The notes: generated from the letters alone by a model not told the origin. Positions 23,917 through 32,648 are shown, numbered from the stretch's first letter. The stretch is 64,000 nucleotides of DNA from Candidatus Uhrbacteria bacterium (GCA_021413945.1 JAIOPK010000006.1:248001-312000); one strand, 5' to 3'. Made by a program: numbers and translations.

Positions 23917-25251
23917 TTATACGATCAGAGGAAGCTCCGCGAGATCCATCTTTTCTCCCGTGACTACGTTGTCGATACGGTAGGCGCCATGCGTCGGTGC
24001 TTCGATGTAGCCGTTCCAGGCAAAGCGAGCGAGACCGCCGGAGTTGATCCAATCGAATAACCATTCGTTGACGTATTTTGGATCGAGCTGGGTTGTGCCG
24101 GCATTGACCGTTTCCAGCCATTTTTTATTGAAGTCCTCCTGCGAGCCGATGGGAGGCGCCATGATGATCGGCAAGCCGAGGCCGCAGTAAAAGGAGAGTT
24201 CGCTTGGCTTGGTCCAGAGAATATCCGTTGTGCGGAGGGTTTTGGCGAAACTTCGGAAATAGGTCGGTCGATCCGCGTACCAATGGATATGAAGAGTTTT
24301 TTCGAGTGTCTTTTTTAATCCAAGGTCGATGGCGGCTTTTTTAAATTCGTCGGCAAGATTTTTTCTGGTACCGGCTTCCAAGTTCAGGCGGAACTCGCCA
24401 CGGAGGATGCGTGTCTTGAGGCTTTTCATCAGCTCGATTCCAAGTTTGTGCTGTGCGCCCGCGCCGCCGACGGTAAAGGTGAGGGTGAGCGGATGCTTCT
24501 TTTCGAAATTGCAGAGCTGGGGGCCGAGTTCTTTTTGCAGGATGTCCGCGTATTTCTTGATGAAAATTCCGTTGGGATCGAGGTTGCAGATACGTGCGGC
24601 TAAATCGGTTTTGGCGATGGTCGCATTCGGACCGCCAATATTGCCTTTGGGTAGCGGAAAGCCGGTGAGGAAAATGTTTTCCTCACGAACTCCGTACAGT
24701 TTTAACCGTTCGACAACACGTCCATTGGAGGCAAAGTATTTGATGCGGGATTTTTTTGGATCAATCGGAACCCAAGCGCGAGAAATATCGGTATCGCAGG
24801 TGACGATGTAAATGTCATCCGGATAGCCGTAGACTTCCGCCGCAAATGCCGGAAGGAAGAATGTGGAAACAAAAGGGAGTTTGCGTTTGGAAAGTTTTTC
24901 GACGAGGTGTTTGCCGAGACCGTTATGGATCGAGCGGTAAATTTGTCCCAACTGGAGCGTTGTGCGGCTCAAATCCCGGCGCGGGTAAAAGTCGGGAATA
25001 CGCTGGAAACGGTCCATGAGGCCAAAGGCCATCGGGCCGATGAAGGGGAGCGGTTGTAGTCGGGAGACTTGCTCGTAGAGCTTGCGCGATGCCTGCCATT
25101 GTTTCTTTTCCGATTCCGGAATACCCGGGTAGTCGTTTGCGGTGATGATGTCGCCGTAAGCGAGGTCCTCCAAACCAAAAGCCGCGCGTTCATGGCCATA
25201 ACCCATGTTAACGGAAACAACCCACGCCTTTTTCTGCTGGTGCAGAGACAT
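23917..25251 (-). CDS. GT-B fold glycosyltransferase-like protein (MGDG-synthase-like N terminus)
   Basis: The 444-residue protein opens AWVVSVNMGYGHERAAFGLEDL, close to the 'GxGH..AA..L' donor-domain start of MGDG synthase and UgtP-type enzymes. The middle contains DIYIVTCDTDISRAWVPIDPKKSRIKYFASNGRVVERLKLYGV, matching the 'HPVT.....D.....S....L...G' segment of that group. The nucleotide-sugar half has LTFTVGGAGAQ and LWTKPSELSFYCGLGLPIIMAPPIGSQE, the usual 'K.S.L.....GLP.I' acceptor/donor motif. Sugar and acceptor are unknown; a membrane glycolipid role is plausible. A more canonical paralogue lies at 48704. Confidence 0.65.
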   Translation of the reverse strand: MSLHQQKKAWVVSVNMGYGHERAAFGLEDLAYGDIITANDYPGIPESEKKQWQASRKLYEQVSRLQPLPFIGPMAFGLMDRFQRIPDFYPRRDLSRTTLQLGQIYRSIHNGLGKHLVEKLSKRKLPFVSTFFLPAFAAEVYGYPDDIYIVTCDTDISRAWVPIDPKKSRIKYFASNGRVVERLKLYGVREENIFLTGFPLPKGNIGGPNATIAKTDLAARICNLDPNGIFIKKYADILQKELGPQLCNFEKKHPLTLTFTVGGAGAQHKLGIELMKSLKTRILRGEFRLNLEAGTRKNLADEFKKAAIDLGLKKTLEKTLHIHWYADRPTYFRSFAKTLRTTDILWTKPSELSFYCGLGLPIIMAPPIGSQEDFNKKWLETVNAGTTQLDPKYVNEWLFDWINSGGLARFAWNGYIEAPTHGAYRIDNVVTGEKMDLAELPLIV

Positions 25252-25268
25252 GGGTTGTATTCTATCAC

Positions 25269-25286
25269 ATGGTATGCGCCATGTTT
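25269..25286. other. Small inverted repeat between the glycosyltransferase and its upstream gene
   Basis: ACATGG/CCATGT with a 6-nt loop. On the plus strand it is followed by a T-rich run, on the minus strand it is not, so its use as a terminator for the minus-strand gene is doubtful. Confidence 0.35.
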
Positions 25287-25287
25287 A

Positions 25288-25734
25288 TTATTTCTTTTTG
25301 GATTCTCGGGATTTTCGCGGTTCGGATTCTTCCGACTCTTCCTTCATGTCGATTTCCTTGATGTAGGATTCGAAATTTTTTTCGTAGCGTTCTTCCACCT
25401 GGCGGTCCAATGCTTCTCGCTTCAAGCTGGTCGACTTGGTCCCGAGTTCTTTGAGTGTTTCCTCCTTGGCACGATGCCAAGCCCATTCATCGGTGTAGAC
25501 ATACCACGCATAATTCCAAAGTTCATCCTCCATTTCATGGAGCATGGCATGGGCGCGTTCATCCGAGATGCCGAGTACTTCTTCCAGTTTGGAAAGCGAT
25601 TCCGGATATTCGGACTCCTCCAATCCCTGCTCGCGCCGAATCAAGCCTTCCGCGATAAAACGGAGAAGCATTCCGCGATGGAAATCTTCCAGTTCACGCT
25701 TGGGAAGTGTGAGGGAAACGTACTCCTGATGCAT
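25288..25734 (-). CDS. Highly charged hypothetical protein
   Basis: This 148-residue helical, acidic protein contains LEEVLGISDERAHAMLHEMEDELWNYAWYVYTDEWAWHRAKEETL and a Lys/Glu-rich tail (EESEPRKSRESKKK). It has no signal peptide or membrane segment. It sits 4 bp after the DUF5671 gene on the same strand, so the two are likely cotranscribed. No family is recognised. Confidence 0.5.
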   Translation of the reverse strand: MHQEYVSLTLPKRELEDFHRGMLLRFIAEGLIRREQGLEESEYPESLSKLEEVLGISDERAHAMLHEMEDELWNYAWYVYTDEWAWHRAKEETLKELGTKSTSLKREALDRQVEERYEKNFESYIKEIDMKEESEESEPRKSRESKKK

Positions 25735-25738
25735 ACGG

Positions 25739-26851
25739 TTATTTGATCATGATCGGCGCCGCGTCGGGAGATGTCGGCTTTCGTACGTCGATTTGGTAGC
25801 AGGTACGGCCGATGCTGTGCTGCCAGAATTTGGAAGTCGAAGGGTTGTAATTGACGGGCTCGGTCGTAACGCTCTCGGTCGTGAACGATGCGCAGAGCGA
25901 GTAGGTGTCTGAGTCGGTCAATGCGTATTCATAGGCTGCATTGCTTTCCGGATCGACAATGGAGCCGATGTAAATATCGCGAGTCGACTGAAGCGTTTCC
26001 AAGTTTCGGGGAAGCGACTTGTTGATAGCCCAGTAATTGTCGATCGCGTAGGAAATCGCCTGCAATTCCGATGTGCGGCGTTCATCAAAGCGGCGGGCGC
26101 GCTCGGCGGCAGGGGAGCCGGCGATCCAGAGTCCGGAAATCGCCACGATGGAAACGGCCGCAAGGACAATCGAAACGAAAGCCTTGAAGCCGGCTGGATA
26201 GGCTTTCCAGTTGCGCGGAGTTTCCTTTTCTTCACCGCGGAGATCCCAGAGATAATAGCCAAAGATGGAGCCGGCGATCGCGAGGACAATCACGACTTTG
26301 AGCATGAAACGCGTGGTGATTTCACCGCTCAGGAAGTAGGTGACGAGCGTGATCAAATCGCCGATGATGACGCCGGCGGCGACAAACAACGTCAAATAGG
26401 TGAGCCACTTGCGAACCTTGGAGGAACGCTTTTCCGGATCGCGGGCAATGGCTTGTCGGAGAACGCGCGACATCCAGTAGAACACCGGGAAGGTGATGAT
26501 GAGCGCGGCGGTTGCCGAGCGGATGATCGACGTCGTCGATTCAATAATATAAGGATATTCAACGGCATCCGGAAGCCAGCGATTCACGAATTGGAATAAA
26601 TCCGTTCCAAAACTGATCGAGCTGATGTACAAGGTGAGGAACATCACGAGGTACATAAAGGCCTCGCGAGCCGAGAGATAGGGCTTGCGTTTGGGAACGG
26701 CAATCGGAAAATCGACGTCCGCATAAGACTCGAGCGCCGTCTTGACTTCATCCTCCGGCCAACCTGCTTCGTGAAGCGCTTTTGCAAGCTTCTCTCGAGA
26801 AAGTCCTTTTTCTAAGCCTTGTTTCACGAACAATTGCAGGTCGTTAGTCAT
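25739..26851 (-). CDS. DUF5671 multi-pass membrane protein with pilin-like C-terminal domain
   Basis: Residues 1-45 resemble a small helical domain (FVKQGLEKGLSREKLAKALHEAGWPEDEVKTAL) common in CPR membrane proteins. Residues about 60-215 hold five membrane helices with the DUF5671 opening SAREAFMYLVMFLTLYISSISFG. A sixth helix (AFVSIVLAAVSIVAISGLWIA) precedes an outer domain with ERRTSELQAISYAIDNYWAINKSLPRNLETL, which resembles the periplasmic part of type II/IV prepilins. The function is unknown. No ribosome site is seen. Confidence 0.65.
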   Translation of the reverse strand: MTNDLQLFVKQGLEKGLSREKLAKALHEAGWPEDEVKTALESYADVDFPIAVPKRKPYLSAREAFMYLVMFLTLYISSISFGTDLFQFVNRWLPDAVEYPYIIESTTSIIRSATAALIITFPVFYWMSRVLRQAIARDPEKRSSKVRKWLTYLTLFVAAGVIIGDLITLVTYFLSGEITTRFMLKVVIVLAIAGSIFGYYLWDLRGEEKETPRNWKAYPAGFKAFVSIVLAAVSIVAISGLWIAGSPAAERARRFDERRTSELQAISYAIDNYWAINKSLPRNLETLQSTRDIYIGSIVDPESNAAYEYALTDSDTYSLCASFTTESVTTEPVNYNPSTSKFWQHSIGRTCYQIDVRKPTSPDAAPIMIK

Positions 26852-26894
26852 ATGCTCTTACTGTAGTAAAAATAGGGCTTTTTGTCCAAACACG

Positions 26895-26925
26895 AATCCC
26901 CGCCAACAGAATGTTGGCGGGGATT
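26895..26925 (-). terminator. Private terminator of the small gene at 26924
   Basis: A perfect 13-bp stem AATCCCCGCCAAC / GTTGGCGGGGATT with loop of 5. It overlaps the stop codon and is followed on the minus strand by CGTGTTTGG. Confidence 0.8.
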
Positions 26926-27217
26926 AGGCGTACCGGATGCGGCAGTTGTCGATTAAGTCTTTGGACAGATAGAACAGGCGTACGCTCGCCCATTTTCCGT
27001 CGCGGAGCTGGTCGAGGTACATCATGTATCTCTTGGGTTCCGTAACGTCCATGGCGACTTCGAACGCTTGCGAAACCCCGGGGGGTTGGTCGCTCAAAAT
27101 GGCGACGAGCCGCATTTCTTCCGGAATGAACAAAGGCCAGGTTTTATCGGCGAGTCCCAGCACTTCTTCGCCGTATTTCCGGACGAGTACCGGATACAGT
27201 TGGTTGTTTACGTGCAT
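26924..27217 (-). CDS. Short orphan protein with a strong ribosome site
   Basis: The ATG at 27217 is set by an upstream AAAGGAGA 10 nt before it; an upstream in-frame start at 27283 is less likely. The 97-residue soluble protein begins MHVNNQLYPVLVRKYGEEVL and has no recognisable motif (EEMRLVAILSDQPPGVSQAFEVAMDV). It belongs to a scattered class here with strong Shine-Dalgarno sites, C-ending codons and private GC-rich terminators. Confidence 0.6.
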   Translation of the reverse strand: MHVNNQLYPVLVRKYGEEVLGLADKTWPLFIPEEMRLVAILSDQPPGVSQAFEVAMDVTEPKRYMMYLDQLRDGKWASVRLFYLSKDLIDNCRIRYA

Positions 27218-27304
27218 GGCGTCCGGTCTCCTTTCCGAACAGGTTACGCTAGCGGAAAAGCCTCCGCTTGTCAATTCCCCCACGTAGAGCGATCATGTCC
27301 GCCT

Positions 27305-28447
27305 ATGGCTCAAGATGTCAAACAGGCCGCATTGGAATTACATGAAACATTGCGCGGGAAAATACGGATTGAACCGACTTGTAAAATCGAATCGAAAGAG
27401 GACCTGACGCTCATCTACACACCCGGTGTCGGCGCCGTATCTCAAGCGATCGCTGCGGATCCATCCGCTGTCGATCGTTATACGTGGCGCAAGAACACCG
27501 TCGCGATCGTGTCCGACGGTTCGGCCGTACTTGGTCTTGGGGATATCGGGCCTTTGGCGGTACTGCCGGTGCTGGAAGGCAAGTCAGCGATTTTTAAACG
27601 GTTCTCCGGCATCGACGCCATTCCGCTCATTATCGACACGAAAGATGTGGATGCGTTTGTCGATACCGTCGCACATGTCGCCCAATCATTTGGCGCCATT
27701 CAAATGGAAGATGTTTCGGCGCCGCGTTGTTTTGAAATCGAACGCAAATTGATGGAGCGTCTCGATATGCCGGTTATGCACGACGATCAGCATGGCACCG
27801 CGATCGTGGTGTTAGCCGGACTCATCAATGCTCTGAAAGTCACAAGTCGTAACGTCGAAGGTCTTAAAGTCGTTTTGAATGGTGCGGGGGCGGCGGGGAT
27901 CGCGATCGCGCGTCTGCTCGTCGACGCGGGAGTAAAAGATCTTGTGATGTGCGATCGAACGGGGGCAATTTATGAAGGGAGGGATTCTTTGAATGACGAG
28001 AAGAAGGAAGCGGCGGTGTTTACGAATCATGAGAAGCGTTCGGGCAGTCTCGCGGAAGTTGCTGTCGGCGCCGATGTGCTGATTGGTGTTTCCGCTGCCG
28101 GTGCGTTCACGGTCGACCTGGTGAAATCGATGGCGCCGAATCCGATTGTGTTTGCGCTGGCAAATCCGGTGCCGGAAATCGATCCGGAAACAGCAAAGGC
28201 CGCGGGTGTTGCCGTGTTGGCGACGGGGCGCAGCGATTATGCCAATCAGGTGAATAATGCGCTCTGCTATCCGGGATTGTTCCGAGGCATGCTCGATAGC
28301 GGTGTAAAAAAAGTCACAACCGAGATAAAATTGCGCGCCGCAAAAGCGATTGCGGAATCCGTGCAAGATCCGACGGCGGAAGAGATTATTCCCTCGATTT
28401 TTCAGTCGGGATTGCATGAGCTCGTTGCGGCGAGCATTGAGGGTTAA
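27305..28447 (+). CDS. NAD(P)-dependent malic enzyme
   Basis: The 380-residue short-form malic enzyme oxidatively decarboxylates malate to pyruvate and CO2. The ATG at 27305 matches the family N terminus (ALELHETLRGKIRIEPTCKIESKEDLTLIYTPGVG). Visible signatures are SDGSAVLGLGDIGPLAVLPVLEGKSAIFKRFSGIDAIPL, the metal site EDVSAPRCFEIE with MHDDQHGTAIVVLAGL, and the dinucleotide fold VVLNGAGAAGIAIARLL. FALANPVPEIDPE and GRSDYANQVNNALCYPGLFRG are also typical. Isolated in this genome type, it probably supplies pyruvate. No ribosome site is visible; ftsE follows after a -10 box. Confidence 0.93.
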   Translation: MAQDVKQAALELHETLRGKIRIEPTCKIESKEDLTLIYTPGVGAVSQAIAADPSAVDRYTWRKNTVAIVSDGSAVLGLGDIGPLAVLPVLEGKSAIFKRFSGIDAIPLIIDTKDVDAFVDTVAHVAQSFGAIQMEDVSAPRCFEIERKLMERLDMPVMHDDQHGTAIVVLAGLINALKVTSRNVEGLKVVLNGAGAAGIAIARLLVDAGVKDLVMCDRTGAIYEGRDSLNDEKKEAAVFTNHEKRSGSLAEVAVGADVLIGVSAAGAFTVDLVKSMAPNPIVFALANPVPEIDPETAKAAGVAVLATGRSDYANQVNNALCYPGLFRGMLDSGVKKVTTEIKLRAAKAIAESVQDPTAEEIIPSIFQSGLHELVAASIEG

Positions 28448-28455
28448 TTTTCTGC

Positions 28456-28461
28456 TATACT
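28456..28461 (+). promoter_or_regulatory. Extended -10 box (TGC TATACT) of ftsEX
   Basis: TGCTATACT ends 7 nt before the ftsE ATG, so transcription should start on the A of ATG or next to it. There is no -35 at the right distance (a TTGAGG is 13 bp away) and no room for a ribosome site. Confidence 0.6.
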
Positions 28462-28468
28462 GTGCCGT

Positions 28469-29155
28469 ATGATCGTGCTTGAACGCGTTTCAAAAGCTTA
28501 TAGTACGGATTCCCTCGGTTTGGATGACGTTTCTCTTCATATTCCTTCCGGGGAATTTGTGTCGATTGTAGGCCAGAGCGGTGCCGGAAAAACGACGCTC
28601 GCCAAATTACTGATGGCCGAGGAACAGCCGAGCGCCGGACGTATTACGATCGGCGGTTGGGACATTACGCGCATCAAGATGCGCGAGATTCCGGAGCTGC
28701 GTCGGCAGATCGGCGTCATTTTTCAAGACTATAAACTTTTGCCCAAGAAAACGGTTTACGAGAATGTTTCGTTTGCTCTGGAAGTCGCCGGCGTGAAAAG
28801 CAAGGTGATTCACGATGTCGTTCCGCAGGTGTTGAGTATTGTCGGCCTCGATAACAAAGGGGAACGATTTCCACGTCAACTATCGGGAGGCGAGCAGCAG
28901 CGCGTCGTGATTGCGCGGGCGCTCGTGCATCGGCCAAAGGTATTGCTTGCGGATGAGCCGACGGGGAACCTCGACACGTTGAACACGCAGGACATTATGG
29001 ACTTGCTCGTGAAGATTAATGCGTTTGGGACGACGGTCGTACTCGTGACGCATAATCGCGAAGTCGTGAATGCGCTGCGCCGGCGCGTGATCACGCTTAA
29101 GGACGGAAAAGTGGTGTCGGATCATCAGCACGGTAAATATACGTTGACCGTATGA
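28469..29155 (+). CDS. ftsE: Cell division ATP-binding protein FtsE
   Basis: The 228-residue ABC ATPase energises FtsX to activate peptidoglycan hydrolases at division. Walker A is GQSGAGKTT (residues about 33-41), the signature motif is LSGGEQQRVVIARAL, Walker B is VLLADEPTGNLD and the H-loop is VLVTHN. FtsE-type landmarks are the N terminus VSKAYSTDSLGLDDVSLHIPSGEFV and RRQIGVIFQDYKLLPKKTVYENVSFALEV. It overlaps ftsX by 4 bases (ATGA) and is preceded by a near-leaderless promoter. Confidence 0.95.
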   Translation: MIVLERVSKAYSTDSLGLDDVSLHIPSGEFVSIVGQSGAGKTTLAKLLMAEEQPSAGRITIGGWDITRIKMREIPELRRQIGVIFQDYKLLPKKTVYENVSFALEVAGVKSKVIHDVVPQVLSIVGLDNKGERFPRQLSGGEQQRVVIARALVHRPKVLLADEPTGNLDTLNTQDIMDLLVKINAFGTTVVLVTHNREVVNALRRRVITLKDGKVVSDHQHGKYTLTV

Positions 29156-30063
29156 CGATGGCTTGGAGAATTTTTGCCGCGAGCTGGAAGCACTTTGCAC
29201 GCAATCTGTGGATCGGCGTTGCAACCGTGTTCGTGTTTACGATTGCGCTTCTTTCCATCAACATTCTCCTTGGCGTCAACGCGGTCATCGAACAGGTTGT
29301 CGTACTGCTCGAGCAGAAAGTCGATGTAACCGTGACCTTTAATCCCGACACACCGGAAGCGCTGCTGTCGCAGGCCCGTTTTTATGTCGTGTCTCTCCCA
29401 CAGACAGCGGAAGCAAAACTTGTTTCGCCGGAGGAGGCGCTGACCGCATTTAAGGAGCGGAATAAAAACAATCCAAAAATTATCGATGCGCTGAATGAAC
29501 TTGCGGCAAATCCGCTGGGCGCACAGCTTGTGATCAAAGCTAAGCACACGGAGGACTATCCATTCCTGCTTGAAGCGATTCGTAATCCGCAGTACGAGCC
29601 ATTTATCCGCAGTTCCTCGTTTGACGATCATCGCGAGGCTATCTCCAGAATTCAGGAAACCGGCGCGCAAATCCGGTTATTCGCCTCCGCTCTCGTAGCT
29701 ATCTTTGCCTTCTTTGGATTGCTCGCGGCTTTCAACGCGATTCGCGTCGCGATTTATACTCAGCGCGAGGAGATTGCGATTATGCGTCTTGTTGGAGCGA
29801 GTTCATCGTATATCAAGTTGCCATTTGTCCTCGAGGGCGTTTGGATGGCGTTGCTCTCGGCTCTATTGACGGCGGCTGGCGTGTGGGTCGTGATCAGCAT
29901 ATTGGAACCGCGATTGACGACGCTTTTTGACGGACGCGACTCCGGACTATCGGCGTTCTTTTTCCAGAATGGTACCGAGCTGATCATACTTCAGCTTGGC
30001 GGTTTGCTCGTGCTCTCGGCACTTGTGTCATGGATGGCGGTAGGCCGATATATCCGCCGCTAA
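29152..30063 (+). CDS. ftsX: Cell division permease FtsX
   Basis: The 303-residue protein has one N-terminal helix (residues about 20-45, LWIGVATVFVFTIALLSINILLG), an extracellular domain (residues 50-165, DVTVTFNPDTPEALLSQARF ... LGAQLVIKAKHTEDY), and three C-terminal helices including AFFGLLAAFNAIRVAIYTQREEIAIMRLVGASSSYIKLPFVLEGVW, the MacB/FtsX permease core. It pairs with FtsE. The start could be 29152 or ATG 29158. It ends with the TAATATG junction to the next gene. Confidence 0.93.
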   Translation: MTMAWRIFAASWKHFARNLWIGVATVFVFTIALLSINILLGVNAVIEQVVVLLEQKVDVTVTFNPDTPEALLSQARFYVVSLPQTAEAKLVSPEEALTAFKERNKNNPKIIDALNELAANPLGAQLVIKAKHTEDYPFLLEAIRNPQYEPFIRSSSFDDHREAISRIQETGAQIRLFASALVAIFAFFGLLAAFNAIRVAIYTQREEIAIMRLVGASSSYIKLPFVLEGVWMALLSALLTAAGVWVVISILEPRLTTLFDGRDSGLSAFFFQNGTELIILQLGGLLVLSALVSWMAVGRYIRR

Positions 30064-30064
30064 T

Positions 30065-30604
30065 ATGGTGACATTACTTTTTGACCAGAAGGCGGCTTAT
30101 CTCGGTGAATTAGTCACGCGAGACGGAGCCCTGCGTCATTTTGTTTTAACACAAGCTGGGGAGCGGGCGGTTGGCGGACATGTGCTCCAATGGCAGACGA
30201 GAGGCGTCCCGTTTTACAAGGGGATTGCGAAGCATGGTGACGACGGTTCAAACGAGTTCGTAACATATCGCGAATATGTTTCGGCGCGCGATGTGGCGTT
30301 TTTGAAAGCGGTTCATGGCTGGCTTACGACGCAGGGTCTTCAGGCATACGATATTGATGAACCAATTTTGCCGATGTGGGAGAGGCTGCTTAGGCTTCCG
30401 CTTGAACCTGCGGAGCGTTTTAGATTTCTCATCGCCATGATGCGGACGCCGGTTTCTCGTTTGACGGCGTGGCAGGAATTGTTGGAAACGGCGGAACGTA
30501 CTTCACAAGTCGAGCGTGCCAAGACGCAGGAGACGCTCGCCAAGCTGAAGACGACCGTATCCAAGCATTTGCTGCATGCGTTTGAGCATGAGCCAAAGAT
30601 ATGA
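30065..30604 (+). CDS. Hypothetical protein downstream of ftsX
   Basis: A 179-residue soluble protein starting one base after the ftsX stop (TAATATG). The N-terminal 80 residues are mainly strand (LLFDQKAAYLGELVTRDGALRHFVLT), the rest helical and ending with a likely coiled coil (LLETAERTSQVERAKTQETLAKLKTTVSKHLL). The start of the chain slightly recalls OB-fold proteins such as RecO, but the cysteine and core motifs are lacking, so no name is given. It overlaps the next gene by 4 bases. Confidence 0.5.
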   Translation: MVTLLFDQKAAYLGELVTRDGALRHFVLTQAGERAVGGHVLQWQTRGVPFYKGIAKHGDDGSNEFVTYREYVSARDVAFLKAVHGWLTTQGLQAYDIDEPILPMWERLLRLPLEPAERFRFLIAMMRTPVSRLTAWQELLETAERTSQVERAKTQETLAKLKTTVSKHLLHAFEHEPKI

Positions 30605-31599
30605 AGGAGAAATTTGGCGGGCGCATGGAAGCGCCGATGAAGACAAGGGAAGTCCCGAAACACTCGGAAATGTTTTTGGATGAGCGTTTGTATGCGCCTG
30701 AAGTCGAGGCTGTGCGCCACGCAGGAGAGAAGCGCGAGCATAAGAGCGTGATGGCGGCGATCAACAAATATTTAAAAACGCCGGAGGGGAAAATGATTCA
30801 TGAATTGCTTCCCGCGAGCGAGCTCAATACGCGGGTTACACACAAGAATCGACAAAAGGAATTGCCGACAGACTCGATTACGGAAATTCGAGGTTTTGAG
30901 GAGCTTGGATTACCGAGAGAGCCGCTCGAAACGTATTTTACGAAAGGCTTTCCGCGTTTTATGACAGCGGAGCGTGTGATCGAATCCATCCGTTTTACAA
31001 CGGATCATCGCTCCGTGCGAGATGAGGATCATATGAAAAGCGGCACGGAAGTGGCGGCAGCGTACTTGATCGGTGCCGGAGCGAAATCTGCGAAGATCAC
31101 GATTTACGGATCGATGTTGGATCGACACGGCAGACCGGAGGTCTGTGAATTGTTCAATACCGTGATTCCGCAAGTGCTTGCTCATGGAATCGACCGGACC
31201 CCTGAATCGGATTTTGATTGGGTAGAGGCGATGGAATATCGTCAGCAAGCCATACGAGAAATGCAGTTAGAAATACAATTACGCGATCTTCATCGAGCCG
31301 CAGGGCAGATTGCTTCTCCGGAAGCGCGTGATTTGGTAGAAAGCGCAATCGAGAGACTGATTTTGTCGGGGCCTGTGATAGCGGAGGGTATGACTGAACG
31401 TGGCGCGGAAAGGCTGCGGCCCCAAGATTTGCCCGCGTATCAAGAGCTCCGTAGGATTTTAGAAGGTCTTGATGGAATGTCTGCGTTCCACACAATTGAT
31501 GCGGATATTGATGCGATCGTCTTGCAGATTGACCATTATCGGCAGATTGCCCGTCATGCGGGGCCGGAGCATGTGGAGGCGCTACGGCAGGCTGATTGA
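30601..31599 (+). CDS. Hypothetical helical protein
   Basis: The 332-residue soluble, charged protein is mostly helical (DWVEAMEYRQQAIREMQLEIQLRDLHRAAGQI). It has no signal peptide, membrane segment or catalytic motif that I can name. The start ATG overlaps the previous stop (ATGA), placing it in the ftsE-ftsX transcript. Its stop overlaps the -35 box of the tRNA-Gln promoter. Confidence 0.5.
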   Translation: MKEKFGGRMEAPMKTREVPKHSEMFLDERLYAPEVEAVRHAGEKREHKSVMAAINKYLKTPEGKMIHELLPASELNTRVTHKNRQKELPTDSITEIRGFEELGLPREPLETYFTKGFPRFMTAERVIESIRFTTDHRSVRDEDHMKSGTEVAAAYLIGAGAKSAKITIYGSMLDRHGRPEVCELFNTVIPQVLAHGIDRTPESDFDWVEAMEYRQQAIREMQLEIQLRDLHRAAGQIASPEARDLVESAIERLILSGPVIAEGMTERGAERLRPQDLPAYQELRRILEGLDGMSAFHTIDADIDAIVLQIDHYRQIARHAGPEHVEALRQAD

Positions 31600-31624
31600 C
31601 GAAGCCGGTGTTTTCGCCTACCTT
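31596..31624 (+). promoter_or_regulatory. Promoter of tRNA-Gln
   Basis: TTGACG and TACCTT are separated by 17 bp, with the -10 box ending 10 nt before the tRNA. The -35 overlaps the stop codon of the preceding gene. Confidence 0.6.
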
Positions 31625-31634
31625 AGGCGCGTAT

Positions 31635-31708
31635 TCGGGGATCGTCTAATGGTAGGACAGCGGCCTTTGAAGCCGTGAATCTTGGTTCGAGCCCAAGTCC
31701 CCGAGCCA
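31635..31708 (+). tRNA. tRNA-Gln (anticodon TTG)
   Basis: Acceptor arms TCGGGGA and TCCCCGA; anticodon stem GCGGC/GCCGT with loop CTTTGAA, giving TTG (codon CAA); T arm CTTGG-TTCGAGC-CCAAG; discriminator G and encoded CCA at 31706-31708. Confidence 0.95.
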
Positions 31709-31712
31709 CGTA

Positions 31713-31739
31713 AAAAGCCTCGCGAAAAGCGGGGCTTTT
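31713..31739 (+). terminator. Terminator after tRNA-Gln
   Basis: The stem AAAAGCCTCGC / GCGGGGCTTTT (one G-U pair) has loop GAAAA and a right arm ending in TTTT. Confidence 0.8.
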
Positions 31740-31784
31740 GCGTAGGCTTCACGTGGCACGACCTTACCGCTAGGATGAATTTCT

Positions 31785-31991
31785 GTGATCGCGACACTCG
31801 CTAAGGCGTTATACAAGATCGATGATGTGGTTCCGGAAGACGGACTCTATTTGTGCGTGCCCTGCAGTTTTGTGCAGGAATTTAGGGCAGGGGAATTGTT
31901 TACGACGTGTATCGCTTGTTATGCGGGGACCTCGATGGGGCCGGAGGATTACACCGAAGAGCACGTCGACTTCTGGGAAAAGTTTGCCTGA
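31785..31991 (+). CDS. Small CxxC zinc-binding-like protein
   Basis: The 68-residue protein starts with GTG. It has two CxxC pairs, CVPC (residues 24-27) and CIAC (42-45), in the frame LYLCVPCSFVQEFRAGELFTTCIACYAG, and ends DYTEEHVDFWEKFA. This is a short metal-ribbon pattern reported widely in CPR genomes as hypothetical. It is convergent with, and abuts, the gene at 31992. A weak TAGGAT lies 8 nt before the start. Confidence 0.55.
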   Translation: MIATLAKALYKIDDVVPEDGLYLCVPCSFVQEFRAGELFTTCIACYAGTSMGPEDYTEEHVDFWEKFA

Positions 31992-32606
31992 TTACTCGAC
32001 TTTTTTGAGCGGTGTTGTTGATAGCCCGATGATGCGTTCGCAGCTCTGGACGGTAGGGGATCCGAGATAGAGGATATCGCCTTCACGTTTGACAATCGTT
32101 TTTCCTACGGGGCAGTTCGAGATCGGGAGAGCCATGGGCATACAGCCGGTGCCGCCGACTTCCGTCGCGACATTTTGTTCCCATTTGGCGTTACCGCATC
32201 GGCTTTGTTCAAATACTTGCGCCGTCTCCGCCGTACGCGGCGTCAACGTTATTGTTTTGAAGACAAATTCGCCGCGTGTTGCGCCCTCGACTTCATCGGA
32301 AGCGTCGCCGAGCTCATAGGAACCATGCGTCTCGCGCGACATGGTTGTGATCGTGCAGTCCGCATCGCTGTAATAGTCGATGCGTTCGGTCCATTCTCCT
32401 CCGGTGAACGTCCATTGTTGTTTTTGGTAGGACGATGGACGGTTTTGACCATAGAGAAGCCCTTCACATTTCTGACTCGTCCACGTTCCTCGGATGTCGG
32501 GGCGATGAAGAGTTTTTTGCCAGACCGTCAAAAGAACGATGAGCATGATGACGAGCGTCGACACGGCAAAAAGAGTTTGAGGTTTAGGCGCGGAGTGAGA
32601 TTCCAT
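31992..32606 (-). CDS. Membrane-anchored protein, possibly APCDD1-like
   Basis: One N-terminal membrane helix (residues about 12-31, LFAVSTLVIMLIVLLTVW) precedes a 170-residue outer domain with five cysteines. The segment IRGTWTSQKCEGLLYGQNRP ... FTGGEWTERIDYYSDADCTI ... GSYELGD resembles the APCDD1 beta domain ('G.W.S..CE ... Y.D..C.....G.Y'), known from eukaryotic Wnt inhibitors and some bacteria. The comparison is by eye only. It is convergent with the small ribbon gene. Confidence 0.5.
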   Translation of the reverse strand: MESHSAPKPQTLFAVSTLVIMLIVLLTVWQKTLHRPDIRGTWTSQKCEGLLYGQNRPSSYQKQQWTFTGGEWTERIDYYSDADCTITTMSRETHGSYELGDASDEVEGATRGEFVFKTITLTPRTAETAQVFEQSRCGNAKWEQNVATEVGGTGCMPMALPISNCPVGKTIVKREGDILYLGSPTVQSCERIIGLSTTPLKKVE

Positions 32607-32648
32607 AGAATTGCCCCAAGTATACAGAAGATGTAGGCTCTTGGAACT

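Noticed and set aside
30065-30604. RecO as identity of the gene after ftsX
   Set aside because: The N terminus only loosely fits an OB fold and no RecO zinc or core motif is present.
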